A stretch of DNA of 64,000 nucleotides, taken from contig NZ_JAKRNS010000011.1 in NCBI RefSeq assembly GCF_022346615.1, forward strand, positions 53,555 to 117,554, in the 5' to 3' direction. The position numbers were made by a program, and so were the translations under genes. The notes under the pieces were generated by a model. It was not told the DNA's origin and did no database searches. It saw only the letters and a list, made by a program, of their open reading frames with translations. Below, in pieces: positions 47,459 through 58,145 of the stretch. Positions within the stretch are counted from its first letter, which is position 1, and each line of letters begins with the position of its first letter. Source of the DNA: Staphylococcus sp. ACRSN (GTDB lineage Bacteria > Bacillota > Bacilli > Staphylococcales > Staphylococcaceae).

Positions 47459-48202
47459 ATGACATACATACATGATTTTCTTAGCTACACGATAAAATTT
47501 AATATTTTTTGGGTCATTTGTATAGCCATACTCTATATTGTGATTCATAATTATAGACACAATGCTATCAACCGTTTTTTAGATATCTATCTAAATTATA
47601 TTCCTGTTCTCACACATGAGTTTGGGCATATTTTATTCAATAAGATAAGTAATGGAAAGGCAAAGGATCTGGTAATCGTGGCATCTCCTACTGAACGTGC
47701 TAACACGTCGCAACAAGGTTATGCAATCACTCAATCTAAAGGTCGACTTGGTCAAGCTATCACAACATTCGGTGGCTATGTAATGCCCCCGCTGATGTTA
47801 CTTATCGGTTTCACAGCAATCCAATCAACATATCCAAGTCTATTTATTGCAGCATATTTAATTATCTTTATATATTTCTTTATCTTAACTTCAAGAAAAG
47901 TTTTGCCCACATTAATTATTTTAATTTTAATACTTATATTATATAGCTTGTTTCATAGTGATAATCAATTTATGATGACCTATATCATCACATTTACCTA
48001 TCACTTTATAGTCGGTGTTTTACTTGGAGAAGTGTTACAATCCTCTTGGACAATAGGTAGATTGACCTTCTCACCGCATACTGTAACTTGGGATGGCAGT
48101 ACACTAAAAGAACTGACACATATACCAACTACTGTATTTAGTTTGATTTGGATATTTTTTAACCTTTTTATTGTTTACTTATTATTCACAAATTATTTTT
48201 AA
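47459..48202 (+). CDS. M50-family metallopeptidase-like membrane protein
   Basis: 247 aa with start at 47459 (GAGGTATTATTT before the ATG). The zinc motif HEFGH lies near residues 59-63 in VLTHEFGHILFNK, after the first membrane helix, and five or six further helices follow. This is the topology of small M50 (site-2-protease-like) proteins; substrate unknown. It sits between tagA and mntR as in S. aureus. Confidence 0.82.
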   Translation: MTYIHDFLSYTIKFNIFWVICIAILYIVIHNYRHNAINRFLDIYLNYIPVLTHEFGHILFNKISNGKAKDLVIVASPTERANTSQQGYAITQSKGRLGQAITTFGGYVMPPLMLLIGFTAIQSTYPSLFIAAYLIIFIYFFILTSRKVLPTLIILILILILYSLFHSDNQFMMTYIITFTYHFIVGVLLGEVLQSSWTIGRLTFSPHTVTWDGSTLKELTHIPTTVFSLIWIFFNLFIVYLLFTNYF

Positions 48203-48307
48203 ATTAAATTCACAATCAAAAGCCGTTGAAACCAATTCTATTTATGCATGTTAAATATTTGATAGGTTAAGCTTACCATTTGCTGACCTATATCATATTT
48301 ATATATA

Positions 48308-48357
48308 AAAACAGATTGTTAGCAGGATTTAATCCTATTCGCTAACAATCTGTTTTT
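48308..48357. terminator. Bidirectional terminator (M50 protein / mntR)
   Basis: AAAACAGATTGTTAGC pairs with GCTAACAATCTGTTTT; the loop contains a second dyad AGGATTTAATCCT. Genes converge on it. Confidence 0.88.
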
Positions 48358-48419
48358 TGTTCCTCGTTGATATGTACTCATTATACAACTACTTCAATAC
48401 AGGAATTGCTACAAAAATT

Positions 48420-49064
48420 TTATTTCTCTGCATAAATATGTTCTGCATTATCATAGCTTAAAATCGTTATATTTTCATCTTTCTGCACTATAATCACTTT
48501 ATTAGTATCATCTTTATTTACTATCTTAATCTCTTCATCAATAAGAATATCTTTGCTAGTTAAATATACCAAAAGCTCGGTTCTGTCTCTTACACGCTTG
48601 ATTGTCACCTTATCTTCAGCTTCAAATGATAATAAATTATTTGTATATAGTTCTTTATATTGATTATCTCTCGGTATCACTCCACCATGTGGGCATGTGA
48701 CAGGATACTCTAATAATTTATCTAATCTATCTACGAACAAATGCGAAACGCGATGTTCTAATACCTCTGCCTCTTGATGAACTTCTTCCCAATTATACTG
48801 TAATACTTTAATTAAAAATAATTCTAACAATCTATGACGTTTAATTATGTCTAAAGTATAGGTTAATCCTTGTTCAGAAAGTTGTACACCTTTATATGGT
48901 TTGGTCATAACATAACCAGATTTCTCTAACCGATTAACCATTTCACTGACAGAAGGTGGCTTAATATTTAAATACTGTGACAGTGTTTTATTTGAAACGA
49001 ATGAACGGTCCCCGTCATGCGTTAATATCGCTTTTAAGTAATCTTCTTTTTCTTCAGTTAGCAT
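48420..49064 (-). CDS. mntR: MntR, DtxR-family manganese regulator
   Basis: 214 aa with start at 49064 (GAGGTGAGACA upstream), equal to S. aureus MntR. HTH near 35-60 (NIKPPSVSEMVNRLEKSGYV), metal-binding and dimer domain with HQEAEVLEHRVS (~95-106) and CPHGGVIP, and a C-terminal FeoA/SH3-like domain. With Mn bound it represses mntABC. Divergent from mntABC. Confidence 0.95.
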   Translation of the reverse strand: MLTEEKEDYLKAILTHDGDRSFVSNKTLSQYLNIKPPSVSEMVNRLEKSGYVMTKPYKGVQLSEQGLTYTLDIIKRHRLLELFLIKVLQYNWEEVHQEAEVLEHRVSHLFVDRLDKLLEYPVTCPHGGVIPRDNQYKELYTNNLLSFEAEDKVTIKRVRDRTELLVYLTSKDILIDEEIKIVNKDDTNKVIIVQKDENITILSYDNAEHIYAEK

Positions 49065-49109
49065 TGTCTCACCTCTCAACTCATTCACTTTATTGTATCA
49101 CGAATCTAC

Positions 49110-49139
49110 TTGACACGCTAAAAGTTAGTAGTATATGAT
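49110..49139 (+). promoter_or_regulatory. mntABC promoter
   Basis: TTGACA (49110-49115), 18-bp spacer, TATGAT (49134-49139). Confidence 0.7.
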
Positions 49140-49144
49140 AATAT

Positions 49145-49166
49145 AAATTAGGTTAACCTAAAATTT
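49145..49166 (+). promoter_or_regulatory. MntR operator
   Basis: The perfect 14-bp palindrome TTAGGTTAACCTAA (49148-49161) within AAA...TTT flanks lies at the expected transcription start of mntABC. It resembles the known SirR/MntR operators of staphylococci. Confidence 0.8.
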
Positions 49167-49184
49167 AAATTAAGGAGGGCTAAC

Positions 49185-49916
49185 GTGTTAAAAATAAAGA
49201 ATTTAAATCTTACTTTAGGGAATAAAAATGTCTTAGAAAATATAGATTTAGACATACCTATATCAGGGGAAATTATTGGTATTATGGGACCAAACGGCGC
49301 TGGTAAATCATCGTTGCTAAAGTCAATAATCGGAGAATTCAAATCAACTGGTGTAGCTAATTTACAAGATTGCCCTGTACAAAATGCGCTTAAGGATATC
49401 ACATATATCCCTCAAAAAGCGCATATCGATTTAGATTTTCCAATAAAAGTGGAAGATGTCATTTTATCTGGAGCTTATAAAGATATCGGTTGGTTTAAAT
49501 GGGTTACAGGGGAAACTAGACTGAGACTTAATCAATTGTTAAAAACTTTAGAGCTACAGGAATTACGACACCGTCAAATATCTGCTTTAAGTGGCGGTCA
49601 ATTACAACGTGTGCTCGTAGCCCGTGCACTAATGACCGAAAGCAAACTTTATTTGCTCGATGAACCGTTTGTAGGGATTGATTTCCACAGTGAACAAATT
49701 ATTATGTCACAGTTACGTCAATTAAAGGATGAAGGTAAATTGTTACTTATCGTCCACCACGACTTATCTAAAGCAGAAAAATATTTTGATCGTGTCATTC
49801 TCTTAAATAAAACGATTCGCTTTTTTGGAGATAGCGCTATAGCAATGCAACCCGATTATTTAAATCGTACATTCCTAAGTGCTACTTCTCAAGATGAAGG
49901 CGAATTAGCACAGTAG
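49185..49916 (+). CDS. mntA: MntA, manganese ABC transporter ATPase
   Basis: 243 aa. GTG start with AAGGAGGG 4-5 bases upstream. Walker A GPNGAGKSS (~35-43), signature LSGGQLQRVLVA (~136-147), Walker B LYLLDEPFVGID (~155-166), H-loop VHHDLSK. Energises MntB/MntC uptake of Mn(II). First gene of the operon under MntR. Confidence 0.95.
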   Translation: MLKIKNLNLTLGNKNVLENIDLDIPISGEIIGIMGPNGAGKSSLLKSIIGEFKSTGVANLQDCPVQNALKDITYIPQKAHIDLDFPIKVEDVILSGAYKDIGWFKWVTGETRLRLNQLLKTLELQELRHRQISALSGGQLQRVLVARALMTESKLYLLDEPFVGIDFHSEQIIMSQLRQLKDEGKLLLIVHHDLSKAEKYFDRVILLNKTIRFFGDSAIAMQPDYLNRTFLSATSQDEGELAQ

Positions 49917-49932
49917 AAAGGACGTAACTTAT

Positions 49933-50766
49933 ATGGATTTCATTCAACATTTATTTGACTATTTGTTTCTAAGAAATGCCTTAATCATTTCCATTGTTGT
50001 AGGTATCGTCTGCGGTACTGTGGGATGTTTAATTGTTCTTCGTGGATTGTCACTCATGGGTGATGCAATGAGTCATGCTGTACTACCTGGTGTAGCATTA
50101 TCATTTTTCTTCGAAATCCCAATGTTTATCGGCGCCTTAGTAACAGGAATGATTGCAAGTATATTTATTGGTTTTATCACAAAAAGCAGTAAAACCAAGC
50201 CCGATGCAGCCATCGGTATTAGTTTCACAGCTTTTTTAGCAACTGGTATTATCCTGATAAGTGTAATCAATAGTACAACGGATTTATACCATATTTTATT
50301 TGGGAACATACTAGCCGTTACACAAGCAACATTTTGGTCAACAATCATCGTCGGCATAATCGTAATGATACTTATTATTACTTTTTATCGCCCGCTAATG
50401 GTGTCTACATTTGATCCAACATTCAGTAGAATGAGTGGTCTTAATACAACATTAATTCATTACTTTGTAATGTTGTTATTATCACTCGTAACCGTTGCTA
50501 GCATTCAAACTGTAGGTATCATCCTTGTCGTAGCACTATTAATAACACCTGCTTCAGCAGCATTTTTGATAGCTAAAAAATTGCGCACGATGATGATTAT
50601 TTCAAGTTGTATAAGTACGATTAGTTCAATTGTCGGTCTCTACTTTAGTTATGTTTATAACTTACCTAGCGGTGCGATGATTGTGCTATGTGCATTCTTT
50701 ATTTATATTCTTGTGTTTATTGGTAGCAAGCTTAATTTCTTTAAAAGGGAAGGACAAACAGTATGA
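49933..50766 (+). CDS. mntB: MntB, manganese ABC transporter permease
   Basis: 277 aa, ABC-3 permease family with eight or nine helices. MGDAMSHAVLPGVALSFF (~41-58) is the conserved ATPase-contact and channel segment. Stop and mntC start overlap by 4 bases (ATGA). Confidence 0.95.
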   Translation: MDFIQHLFDYLFLRNALIISIVVGIVCGTVGCLIVLRGLSLMGDAMSHAVLPGVALSFFFEIPMFIGALVTGMIASIFIGFITKSSKTKPDAAIGISFTAFLATGIILISVINSTTDLYHILFGNILAVTQATFWSTIIVGIIVMILIITFYRPLMVSTFDPTFSRMSGLNTTLIHYFVMLLLSLVTVASIQTVGIILVVALLITPASAAFLIAKKLRTMMIISSCISTISSIVGLYFSYVYNLPSGAMIVLCAFFIYILVFIGSKLNFFKREGQTV

Positions 50767-51689
50767 AAAAAATAATTTCAATCGCTCTTATTTTCTTATT
50801 ATTTTTAGCTGCTTGTGGCAATGGGAAAAATGAAACAAGCTCAAATGAGAAAGTCAAAATTGTAACAACAAATTCTATTCTATATGACATGGTTAAAAAT
50901 ACAGCAAGTAAAAATGTCGAAATACATAGCATCGTACCTGTAGGTCAAGATCCTCATGAATACGAAGTTAAACCTAAAGATATTAAAGCATTGACAGATG
51001 CAGACGTTGTATTCTACAACGGACTTAATTTAGAAACTGGTAATGGATGGTTTAAAAAAGCATTATCTCAAGCTAACAAATCATTAGATGATGACAGAGT
51101 AATTAAAGTTTCTAAGAATGTAAAACCTAATTATTTAAATGGTGCAAAAGAAGGCGATGAATCTAAACAAGATCCACATGCTTGGTTAAGTTTATCTAAT
51201 GGTATTAAATATGTTGAAACAATCAGAGATACCTTATTAGAAAGAGATAAAAATCACAAAGATGAAATCAACAAAAATAGTAAAAAGTACATAGCTAAGC
51301 TAACTGACTTAAAAAATGAAAGTCAAGAAAAATTCAATGACATTCCTAAAAATGAAAGAAACATGATTACGAGTGAAGGTGCATTCAAATACTTCTCTCA
51401 ACAATACGACATTAAACCTGGCTATATTTGGGAAATTAATACAGAAAAGCAAGGTACGCCAGAACAAATGAAACAAGCTATAGATTTTGTTAGAAAAAAT
51501 AATCTTAAGCACCTGCTTGTAGAAACAAGTGTAGACCATAAGAGTATGGAAAGTTTAAGTGAAGAAACAGGTCGCGATATTTATGGCGAAGTATTTACTG
51601 ATTCAATAGGTAAAGAAGGTTCTAAAGGAGACTCATACTACAATATGATGAAAGAAAATATCGAAACAATTCACGGTAGCATGAAATAA
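50763..51689 (+). CDS. mntC: MntC, manganese-binding lipoprotein
   Basis: 308 aa cluster A-I solute-binding protein. Lipobox LAAC with lipidation at C18. Metal ligands fit His in DPHEYEV (~50), His in DPHAWLSL (~123), Glu in MITSEGAF (~189) and Asp in VFTDSIG near 264. It captures Mn(II) outside and feeds MntB; S. aureus MntC is a vaccine antigen and binds host matrix. Confidence 0.95.
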   Translation: MKKIISIALIFLLFLAACGNGKNETSSNEKVKIVTTNSILYDMVKNTASKNVEIHSIVPVGQDPHEYEVKPKDIKALTDADVVFYNGLNLETGNGWFKKALSQANKSLDDDRVIKVSKNVKPNYLNGAKEGDESKQDPHAWLSLSNGIKYVETIRDTLLERDKNHKDEINKNSKKYIAKLTDLKNESQEKFNDIPKNERNMITSEGAFKYFSQQYDIKPGYIWEINTEKQGTPEQMKQAIDFVRKNNLKHLLVETSVDHKSMESLSEETGRDIYGEVFTDSIGKEGSKGDSYYNMMKENIETIHGSMK

Positions 51690-51914
51690 TATGAAATTGA
51701 GGCTATTAACCTCTTTGAGGTGAATAGTCCCATACCGTACGTTACCCTCCTAAAAACGTACGGTATGGTGGTATTCAAGCCTTAAATAATCTCCCAAAAA
51801 TCATAAATGGTAGGCTCCTCCCCCCATTTATGGCATGTAGCGTCTAGGTAATATGCCTAGAAAAATTATTTGAAGTCTATCACGGTAAAACGATTTGATA
51901 GACTTCATTTTTTA
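51690..51914 (+). ncRNA. RsaC-like 3' UTR RNA of mntABC
   Basis: Right after mntC come about 225 bases with four successive hairpins and no gene: CCATACCGTACGTT/AACGTACGGTATGG (51730-51768) with a CCCTCCT loop; a stem CATAAATGG/CCATTTATG (51802-51832) with a CTCCTCCCC loop; TCTAGG/CCTAGA; then the terminator. In S. aureus the 3' UTR of mntABC is cut to give RsaC, which has C-rich loops, targets sodA and acts in Mn starvation. This one is much shorter than the ~1.1 kb S. aureus RNA but has the same location and C-rich loops. Confidence 0.62.
51871..51914 (+). terminator. Terminator of mntABC and the RsaC-like RNA
   Basis: TGAAGTCTATCA (51871-51882) with TGATAGACTTCA (51896-51907), then TTTTTT. 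Confidence 0.9.
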
Positions 51915-51945
51915 TTTGTAAATCTTCAAACTTATCCCTAAAAAT

Positions 51946-52011
51946 AAAAGCGTGATAAATAGTGTATATACTAGATTTATAGTAATCAATACACTTATTT
52001 ATCACGCTTTT
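51946..52011 (-). terminator. Terminator of the CPA1 antiporter gene
   Basis: A stem of about 20 bp, AAAAGCGTGATAAATAGTGT with its near-complement at 51989-52011 (one bulge); it ends 9 bases from the stop codon. Confidence 0.85.
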
Positions 52012-52019
52012 TTATATAG

Positions 52020-54071
52020 TTAATCCGTTAAACTATCAACAATGATCATTTCATCATAATTAATCGCTTCTCTTATTTTCAAAGCAGTTGCCTCACTGAC
52101 CTCTTCTTCTTCAATAAGTTGATTAAGAATTCGACGTTGCTCTTTTAAAGCAACTAATTTTATTTTCGTAATTGAATTTTCATTTTTAGGGTTAAAGAAA
52201 TTAGATGGTGTTAAGTTATCGGTACGTAGTAAATAACTATCACATACCATACCTACTTCTAACTTATTGTCTTCAGTTGTTTCTTTTGCTAACCTACTAA
52301 CTACTCTATAATGAACTGTTCTCATCACGTTTGAAATTTCTCTCAAGTTATCTACTACCGATAATGAAGAAGCTGCATTTGTTTTCACCTTATTTTTAAT
52401 ACGGCGTTTTAATAACATCGCTCTTAACTCTACTTTAATACGTTGTATTAATGATGCTTGTTTATACACTTGAGTACGTTCAGAATAACGCATATAGTTG
52501 TCTAAAACATTGGTTGTTATGTCCCCATTTTCAACTAAACCATTCAATGTTTCATTCTCAACATCGAAAGCGATTTTTTGTAACCTCTGTAGCTCTTTCG
52601 TATTTTCATCTTCATTTTCTACCGTTCTGATAAAAGCCAATTTATCATGATAGTCTTTGATAACATTCCCATATTGGAAACTAGAATCCACTGTAGACAT
52701 TTGATTCAAGCTATCAATTACTTTTTCTAAAATATATACACGAGCCTGCTTGAAATTCATTCCATTAATCTTTGGTGGCTCTGCATTTGGTGTAGCAAAT
52801 GGTAAAATTATTTGCGCTACAATAAGACTGATTAAAACCATTCCAGATGCAACAAATAATAAATCATCTCTAAATGCAAAAGAATGATGATTAGCTAACA
52901 TATAAGGTAGCGTCAATGCGATTGCTAGTGAAATTGTTCCATGCACACCACATAGCGTCATAATAAAAGCATACATACTACGTTTAGGTGGCGCTTCTGT
53001 AGATTTTTCTTCATCTTGATTGTAAGAAATCATCTTTTGGAAGGGACTGACAGGTAAATAAAAATACGGATATAAAACGAAAACCCATAAAAACCTAAAC
53101 AGATAAATCGCCAATGCAATTAAGAATGTTACAACTATTAAAAATACAAGGTTGTGCGGTTCATTTTCGATAATTCTACCGACTACCTCAGGTACTAAGA
53201 AACCTAAAATTGTAAAGACAAAACCATTTAATGCATAACCTAATATATTCCATGTATGGTTATAACTCATTTGCAATCGTGTACGCGCTTGTGCAATTCT
53301 GTCTCGTTCAAATCCATGAACAAGACCAGCTACTACGGCCGCAATAATGCCTGATGCATGGAACATTTCTGCTACTAAATATGTTACAAATGGTGTAACA
53401 AGTTGAATAAATGTAAACATATTTATATTTTCAATACCACGGCGTGTCAATGTTACTCTAAATCTTACTAAAGCAACACCTATAATAATACCAACTATAA
53501 AACCACCAATAGATGAAATTAAAAATTGTGATATTGCATTAGTAATAGAAAAGGCACCTGTGACAAGTGCGGCTACAGCAATTTTAAAAGATATGATACC
53601 TGCAGCATCATTTAATAATGATTCACCCTCTAAAATTGTCATAGATCCTTTCGGTAATACTTTCCCATTCGTAATTGCTTGAACTGCTACAGCATCGGTA
53701 GGACAAAGTATTGCTGCTAGCGCAAATGCAGCTGCCATCGGTAAATCTGGCCATATCCAGTGTACGAATAAACCAACAACGATAACTGTTGTGACTACTA
53801 AGCCTAAAGCCATCATCAACACTGGTTTAATATAACGTCTCAAATGAACACGCGATACTTTAACACCTTCTACGAAAAGCAATGGTGCAATTAATGCTAC
53901 CATAAATAGTTCTGTATCGAATTGAAATTCAACCGGAATAGGTGTGACGTATAAAAGCATCCCCAAAATAATTTGAATAAAGGCAAGTGGTACCTTAGGT
54001 AAGAAAGTATGTACAAATGAACTAGCAATAACAAGCGCTAAAAAGATAAGTATTGTTTCAAATATTTGCAA
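52020..54071 (-). CDS. CPA1-family Na+/H+ antiporter
   Basis: 683 aa. TTG start with GAGGTGAAAC upstream. Twelve or so membrane segments in residues 1-400, including AAFALAAILCPTDAVAVQ (~113-130) with the PTD motif and LEGESLLNDAAGIISFK (~147-163) with the ND ion-binding motif of NhaP-type CPA1 exchangers; a ~260-residue helical cytoplasmic tail follows. It exchanges Na+ or K+ for H+. It lies between mnt and mnh2, as in S. aureus. Confidence 0.92.
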   Translation of the reverse strand: MQIFETILIFLALVIASSFVHTFLPKVPLAFIQIILGMLLYVTPIPVEFQFDTELFMVALIAPLLFVEGVKVSRVHLRRYIKPVLMMALGLVVTTVIVVGLFVHWIWPDLPMAAAFALAAILCPTDAVAVQAITNGKVLPKGSMTILEGESLLNDAAGIISFKIAVAALVTGAFSITNAISQFLISSIGGFIVGIIIGVALVRFRVTLTRRGIENINMFTFIQLVTPFVTYLVAEMFHASGIIAAVVAGLVHGFERDRIAQARTRLQMSYNHTWNILGYALNGFVFTILGFLVPEVVGRIIENEPHNLVFLIVVTFLIALAIYLFRFLWVFVLYPYFYLPVSPFQKMISYNQDEEKSTEAPPKRSMYAFIMTLCGVHGTISLAIALTLPYMLANHHSFAFRDDLLFVASGMVLISLIVAQIILPFATPNAEPPKINGMNFKQARVYILEKVIDSLNQMSTVDSSFQYGNVIKDYHDKLAFIRTVENEDENTKELQRLQKIAFDVENETLNGLVENGDITTNVLDNYMRYSERTQVYKQASLIQRIKVELRAMLLKRRIKNKVKTNAASSLSVVDNLREISNVMRTVHYRVVSRLAKETTEDNKLEVGMVCDSYLLRTDNLTPSNFFNPKNENSITKIKLVALKEQRRILNQLIEEEEVSEATALKIREAINYDEMIIVDSLTD

Positions 54072-54681
54072 AGTTTCACCTCTTTTCTATTTGATATTTA
54101 CTGTTCATAATTGTTGAGGTTGAAACATAAATCAATTTCCCATGAATGAACTATACAAATGTTATTATTCATAATGGAATAACTATGAATAAGTGATTTA
54201 CAATTCACCTTGTGATTAATATTTTAAAAATTAACACAATTACAAATATATATTATTTTATCATTTTTTTAGCCATTGATTAAATGTATTGCACTCGTTT
54301 TGTAATATTTCTTCTACAAAACAATACAATCGATTAAAATTTTTCCTATAAATTATTAATTATAAGTTGACTGTTTACTTTAATTAAAATATAAAGCTCA
54401 AAATTTAATTTTTTTCTACTTGTCTGGATATAGTTCATTCATTTACTTATTATTTAAATACTTCAAAAATAAATAAGAACTATTTTTGGTTTCACTTTTA
54501 TATCGCTTCTTGAAACAAATAAAGATTGAACGAAAATTAGTTTTATCTTAATGACACAGAATTGCTTATAAACAAAAAACGTTAATTTCTATATTATATC
54601 AATAGAAATTAACGTTTATTCTTTAGTCAGTAATATTTATATACCAAACTCGTATCATTTTTCAATAACTAGATCACTTGA
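54072..54681. other. Long AT-rich spacer between the antiporter genes
   Basis: 610 bases with no credible gene. Its left end holds the promoter of the CPA1 gene; a copy of the AACATAAATC word occurs at about 54125. A terminator for mnh2 lies at 54576-54617. No RNA motif was recognised in the remainder. Confidence 0.5.
54576..54617 (-). terminator. Terminator of the mnh2 operon
   Basis: AAACGTTAATTTCTAT pairs with ATAGAAATTAACGTTT, with A- and T-rich flanks. Confidence 0.82.
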
Positions 54682-55128
54682 TTAAAAATCATGATCTTGT
54701 TCATATGTTTTACGTCTTTTTGCTTCACGCACTTCAGCACGTTTTTTTAATTGATCAAATGTATTATTCTCGCTAGCACTTAACAAAATACTCGACTGTC
54801 GAGGTGCGTCACTTTTTCTATACATATACGCGCCTGTTCGATACGCGGCGCGAGAAATCAAGTGTCCTCCAACTGGAGCGGTTAAGTTAATAAACACCAA
54901 GGCCAAGATCATTCTAACACTGAGGTAACCTTGTGATGAAATAAAGTATATGATAACACCGACAAGTGTTAATAATACAGATAACGTTGAACTTTTCGTA
55001 GAGGCATGGCTACGTAAAAATACATCTTGGAATTTGATTAAACCAATCGCACTTATCAATGCAATGATGCTCCCAAGAAACATCATAAACGCTGCAATTA
55101 AATTAATGATTTCGCTTGTTATTTGCAT
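54682..55128 (-). CDS. mnhG2: MnhG2, Mrp antiporter subunit G
   Basis: 148 aa: three membrane helices (to ~residue 90), with [21 protein letters not shown] (~33-53) and [20 protein letters not shown] (~78-97) characteristic of MnhG/MrpG; charged C-tail. Overlaps mnhF2 by 26 bases and closes the operon. Confidence 0.93.
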   Translation of the reverse strand: MQITSEIINLIAAFMMFLGSIIALISAIGLIKFQDVFLRSHASTKSSTLSVLLTLVGVIIYFISSQGYLSVRMILALVFINLTAPVGGHLISRAAYRTGAYMYRKSDAPRQSSILLSASENNTFDQLKKRAEVREAKRRKTYEQDHDF

Positions 55129-55405
55129 TAAATACGTGCCCCCCTTCGATAAATCGAGAAATAGATACAGAGCTTACAAATGAGATAATTGCAATTAACA
55201 GAATTGAATCTAAGAAAGAAAATGTACCAAATATAATGCTTAATACGCCTACAATTGCCATTAAAATTGCACTCGCTGTATCAAACGCTACAACTCTATC
55301 TGCAGTCGTAGGTCCTTTAATAATTCTAAATAAAGTAAGTAACAGTGCTATTCCAAATATGATTAGTGAACTCGTGATAAAAAAGTTAATTAGACTGTTT
55401 ATCAT
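55103..55405 (-). CDS. mnhF2: MnhF2, Mrp antiporter subunit F
   Basis: 100 aa with three helices; [16 protein letters not shown] (~29-44) is the MrpF signature, with Asp in the predicted ion path. Overlaps mnhE2 by 4 bases. Confidence 0.93.
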   Translation of the reverse strand: MINSLINFFITSSLIIFGIALLLTLFRIIKGPTTADRVVAFDTASAILMAIVGVLSIIFGTFSFLDSILLIAIISFVSSVSISRFIEGGHVFNANNKRNH

Positions 55406-55884
55406 TCTGTCACCTCCAATATAAGACCTTCATATTGTTGGATACTCTTCAATAGTTTACTCTTTTCTTTTTCAGATACATCTATCGCATGTATAAAGAA
55501 TTTTTGTTTCTTCTTAGAAATTCTAATTACCGTGGAACCTGGCGTTATGATAATTAGAATTGTTAAGAAGGAAACTTCCCAATCACTGGCTAACTTAGTT
55601 TCATACGTCACCAATCCAGGATTCATTTCTTTTGTCTTAAATAGTATATAATTTATCGTGGTCATACTTGAGGTGATTAATTGATATAGATACACAGCTA
55701 AAAACTTAATTGCCACCCATACTTTTTTCAAATAAAATTGTTGTCCAAAGAACCGATGTAATATATAAATAACAATTAGTCCTATTAAATACCCTGCAAA
55801 GAAAGTTGAAATTTTAAATGACTCTTCATCTTGAAACAATACCCATAAAAAGGCGATCACAATGTTTAATACGACTTGTCTCAT
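55402..55884 (-). CDS. mnhE2: MnhE2, Mrp antiporter subunit E
   Basis: 160 aa with two or three N-terminal helices and a soluble domain containing [23 protein letters not shown], the typical MrpE region. Overlaps mnhD2 by 4 bases. Confidence 0.93.
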   Translation of the reverse strand: MRQVVLNIVIAFLWVLFQDEESFKISTFFAGYLIGLIVIYILHRFFGQQFYLKKVWVAIKFLAVYLYQLITSSMTTINYILFKTKEMNPGLVTYETKLASDWEVSFLTILIIITPGSTVIRISKKKQKFFIHAIDVSEKEKSKLLKSIQQYEGLILEVTE

Positions 55885-57383
55885 TTTTTAACCTCCTTTT
55901 CAAGGTTAGGGTTAACTGTTTTTTCATATAATCCATCGTCCATATTTAAATGTGTGGCATTTTCAGTTACTTTAAAGATAACAGGTGCAGCAATACCCAT
56001 TGCAAGTACCGTAGCAACTAGAATACCTATTAATCCTTTTCTATAGGCTGGAATCTCTTTAAACTCAACGGCTTCTCCTGTTTTGTCATTTCCGAGATAC
56101 ATTGTAAAAAATACTCTAAACAAACTAAACATTGCTACAAGACTTGTTAATATCATTAATGCTAAACCGATATAGTTCCCATTTTCAATTGCACCTTTAA
56201 ATATAAATAATTTACCTGGAAAACCGCTAAATGGCGGTACGCCTCCGATTGCTAAAATCATTACTACAAAAGCAACTCCAAAAAATGGCTGTTGTTTGGC
56301 TAAACCAGATAAATTCTTATAATGTCGATAGCCAGTTATATAAACTAAACTTCCAATAATAAAGAATAAAAGTGTTTTTACTACAATATCATTTACCAAA
56401 TAAAAAATTGCGCCATTCACACCAGAGAACGTCTGTGTCCCTAGTCCAAAAATAATAAATCCAATAGATAATATAACTTGATATGCCGCTATTTTCTTTA
56501 TGTCTTTATAAGCCAATACGCCAAATGCACCAATTAGCATCGTAATACATGCTAAAAATACTAACAATGGATGTGATATCGATTCATGTTCATCAAAGAG
56601 TAGCGTAAAGAACCTTATTAACGCATATGCCCCCACTTTTGTCATCAATGATGCAAACAAAGCTGCAAGTTCTGTATTTAATACTGCATACGCTTTTGGT
56701 AACCACATAAATAAGACAAGCGCTGCTTTTGCACCAAAAGCTACCAAAAACACCATTGAAATGATAACAATAGAGCTTTCATCTTTCATTTCTTCCAATC
56801 TAGAGGCTACAAGCGCAAAATTCAATGTTCCTGTTAATTTATATAACATTCCTATACCAATTAACAATAACCAAGAACCAATGATATTCAGCACTACATA
56901 TATAATTGCTGCACGCAGTTGCTCGATAGATTGACCAAGTGTAATAAGAACAAATGAAGCTAATAACATAACCTCAAACATGACATAAACATTAAATAAA
57001 TCCGCCGTTAAAAATGAACCAATAACACCAACAGTTAAAAATAATATAAAACTTGGTAAATAATAACGTATTGCTCTTTTTTCAGCTCTACCAAAGCCAT
57101 ATGCCATAATTAATGTGACGACAAAACTAGACGCAGTTACCATCAATAAGCTTAATGTATCCCCTACAAACTGTATACCAAACGGTGCTTGCCAGCCACC
57201 GAAGTCTAATTTAATCGGTCCATGATTCATAGCTGAAATTAATAGAAGTAATGAAATCAAAGTAGTCAATGCCATCGTTCCGATTGAGAAGATTCGAGAC
57301 AACCTACTTTGTGTGCGTATAAAAACAAGTAATAATGCACAAACAGCAGGTAATAATAATGGTAAAATCAACAAATTACTCAT
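55881..57383 (-). CDS. mnhD2: MnhD2, Mrp antiporter subunit D
   Basis: About 500 aa, fourteen-helix complex I ND2/4/5-like proton channel subunit. Conserved Glu in [12 protein letters not shown] (~135) and Lys in [22 protein letters not shown] (~215-236). Start chosen at 57383 (MSNLL...), matching S. aureus; ATGs at 57392 and 57395 are alternatives nearer the GAGGAG. It overlaps the end of mnhC2. Confidence 0.93.
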   Translation of the reverse strand: MSNLLILPLLLPAVCALLLVFIRTQSRLSRIFSIGTMALTTLISLLLLISAMNHGPIKLDFGGWQAPFGIQFVGDTLSLLMVTASSFVVTLIMAYGFGRAEKRAIRYYLPSFILFLTVGVIGSFLTADLFNVYVMFEVMLLASFVLITLGQSIEQLRAAIIYVVLNIIGSWLLLIGIGMLYKLTGTLNFALVASRLEEMKDESSIVIISMVFLVAFGAKAALVLFMWLPKAYAVLNTELAALFASLMTKVGAYALIRFFTLLFDEHESISHPLLVFLACITMLIGAFGVLAYKDIKKIAAYQVILSIGFIIFGLGTQTFSGVNGAIFYLVNDIVVKTLLFFIIGSLVYITGYRHYKNLSGLAKQQPFFGVAFVVMILAIGGVPPFSGFPGKLFIFKGAIENGNYIGLALMILTSLVAMFSLFRVFFTMYLGNDKTGEAVEFKEIPAYRKGLIGILVATVLAMGIAAPVIFKVTENATHLNMDDGLYEKTVNPNLEKEVKK

Positions 57384-57723
57384 CGTTGTCATCATCTCCT
57401 CTCAGCACATCAATTTCGTCTTCTTTAGTCACTCTGTATGTTCTATATACTAATACTAGGAGGAAAGCAGTCATTGCAAAACCAATCACAATTGCAGTTA
57501 AGACAATCGCTTGCAACAATGGATCTACAAAATCTTTACTACCATCGCTTATTAATGGCTCTACCATATTTTTTCCATATTTCCCCATACTCATAATAAT
57601 TAAATTACCAGCATGTGTGTAAATTGAAATACCAATTACAATTCTTATTAGGTTGATTGATAATATCATGTACGTTCCAATAAATATTAAAAAGCCGATA
57701 ACTAACAGTAATATTAAATTCAT
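57376..57723 (-). CDS. mnhC2: MnhC2, Mrp antiporter subunit C
   Basis: 115 aa NuoK-like, three helices. [21 protein letters not shown] (~66-86) is the family motif. Overlaps mnhB2 by 4 bases. Confidence 0.94.
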   Translation of the reverse strand: MNLILLLVIGFLIFIGTYMILSINLIRIVIGISIYTHAGNLIIMSMGKYGKNMVEPLISDGSKDFVDPLLQAIVLTAIVIGFAMTAFLLVLVYRTYRVTKEDEIDVLRGDDDNDE

Positions 57724-58145
57724 GAGCGACCACCACTAATGGATAACATAACAGTGACAACCACACCAACAACCGCTAGAACAATGCCCGCTTCAAATAC
57801 TGTTATTGTCGTAAGATGCACCTCTCCCAATATCGGTAAGTTCACGTATGCTTCTGCCTGGTAAAGGAACGGTTTACCAAAAAACATAGGTATAATTGCC
57901 ATAACAAATGACACGAGTGAACCTATAATCATTAAAATTCTAAAATCAAGAGGTAGGGAGACCAATACTTGTTTAACATCGAATGCAAGGAACATTAATA
58001 AGAATGCCGAACTAAAGATTAAACCACCAATAAATCCACCACCAGGGTTATTATGACCTGCTAAAAACAGATAGAACCCGAATGTTAATAATATAAAAAC
58101 TACGATTTTCGTGACTGTCCGTAATACAACATCATTCTCTTTCAT
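57720..58145 (-). CDS. mnhB2: MnhB2, Mrp antiporter subunit B
   Basis: 141 aa, four helices. [19 protein letters not shown] (~28-46) is the MrpB signature. Overlaps mnhA2 by 14 bases. Confidence 0.94.
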   Translation of the reverse strand: MKENDVVLRTVTKIVVFILLTFGFYLFLAGHNNPGGGFIGGLIFSSAFLLMFLAFDVKQVLVSLPLDFRILMIIGSLVSFVMAIIPMFFGKPFLYQAEAYVNLPILGEVHLTTITVFEAGIVLAVVGVVVTVMLSISGGRS

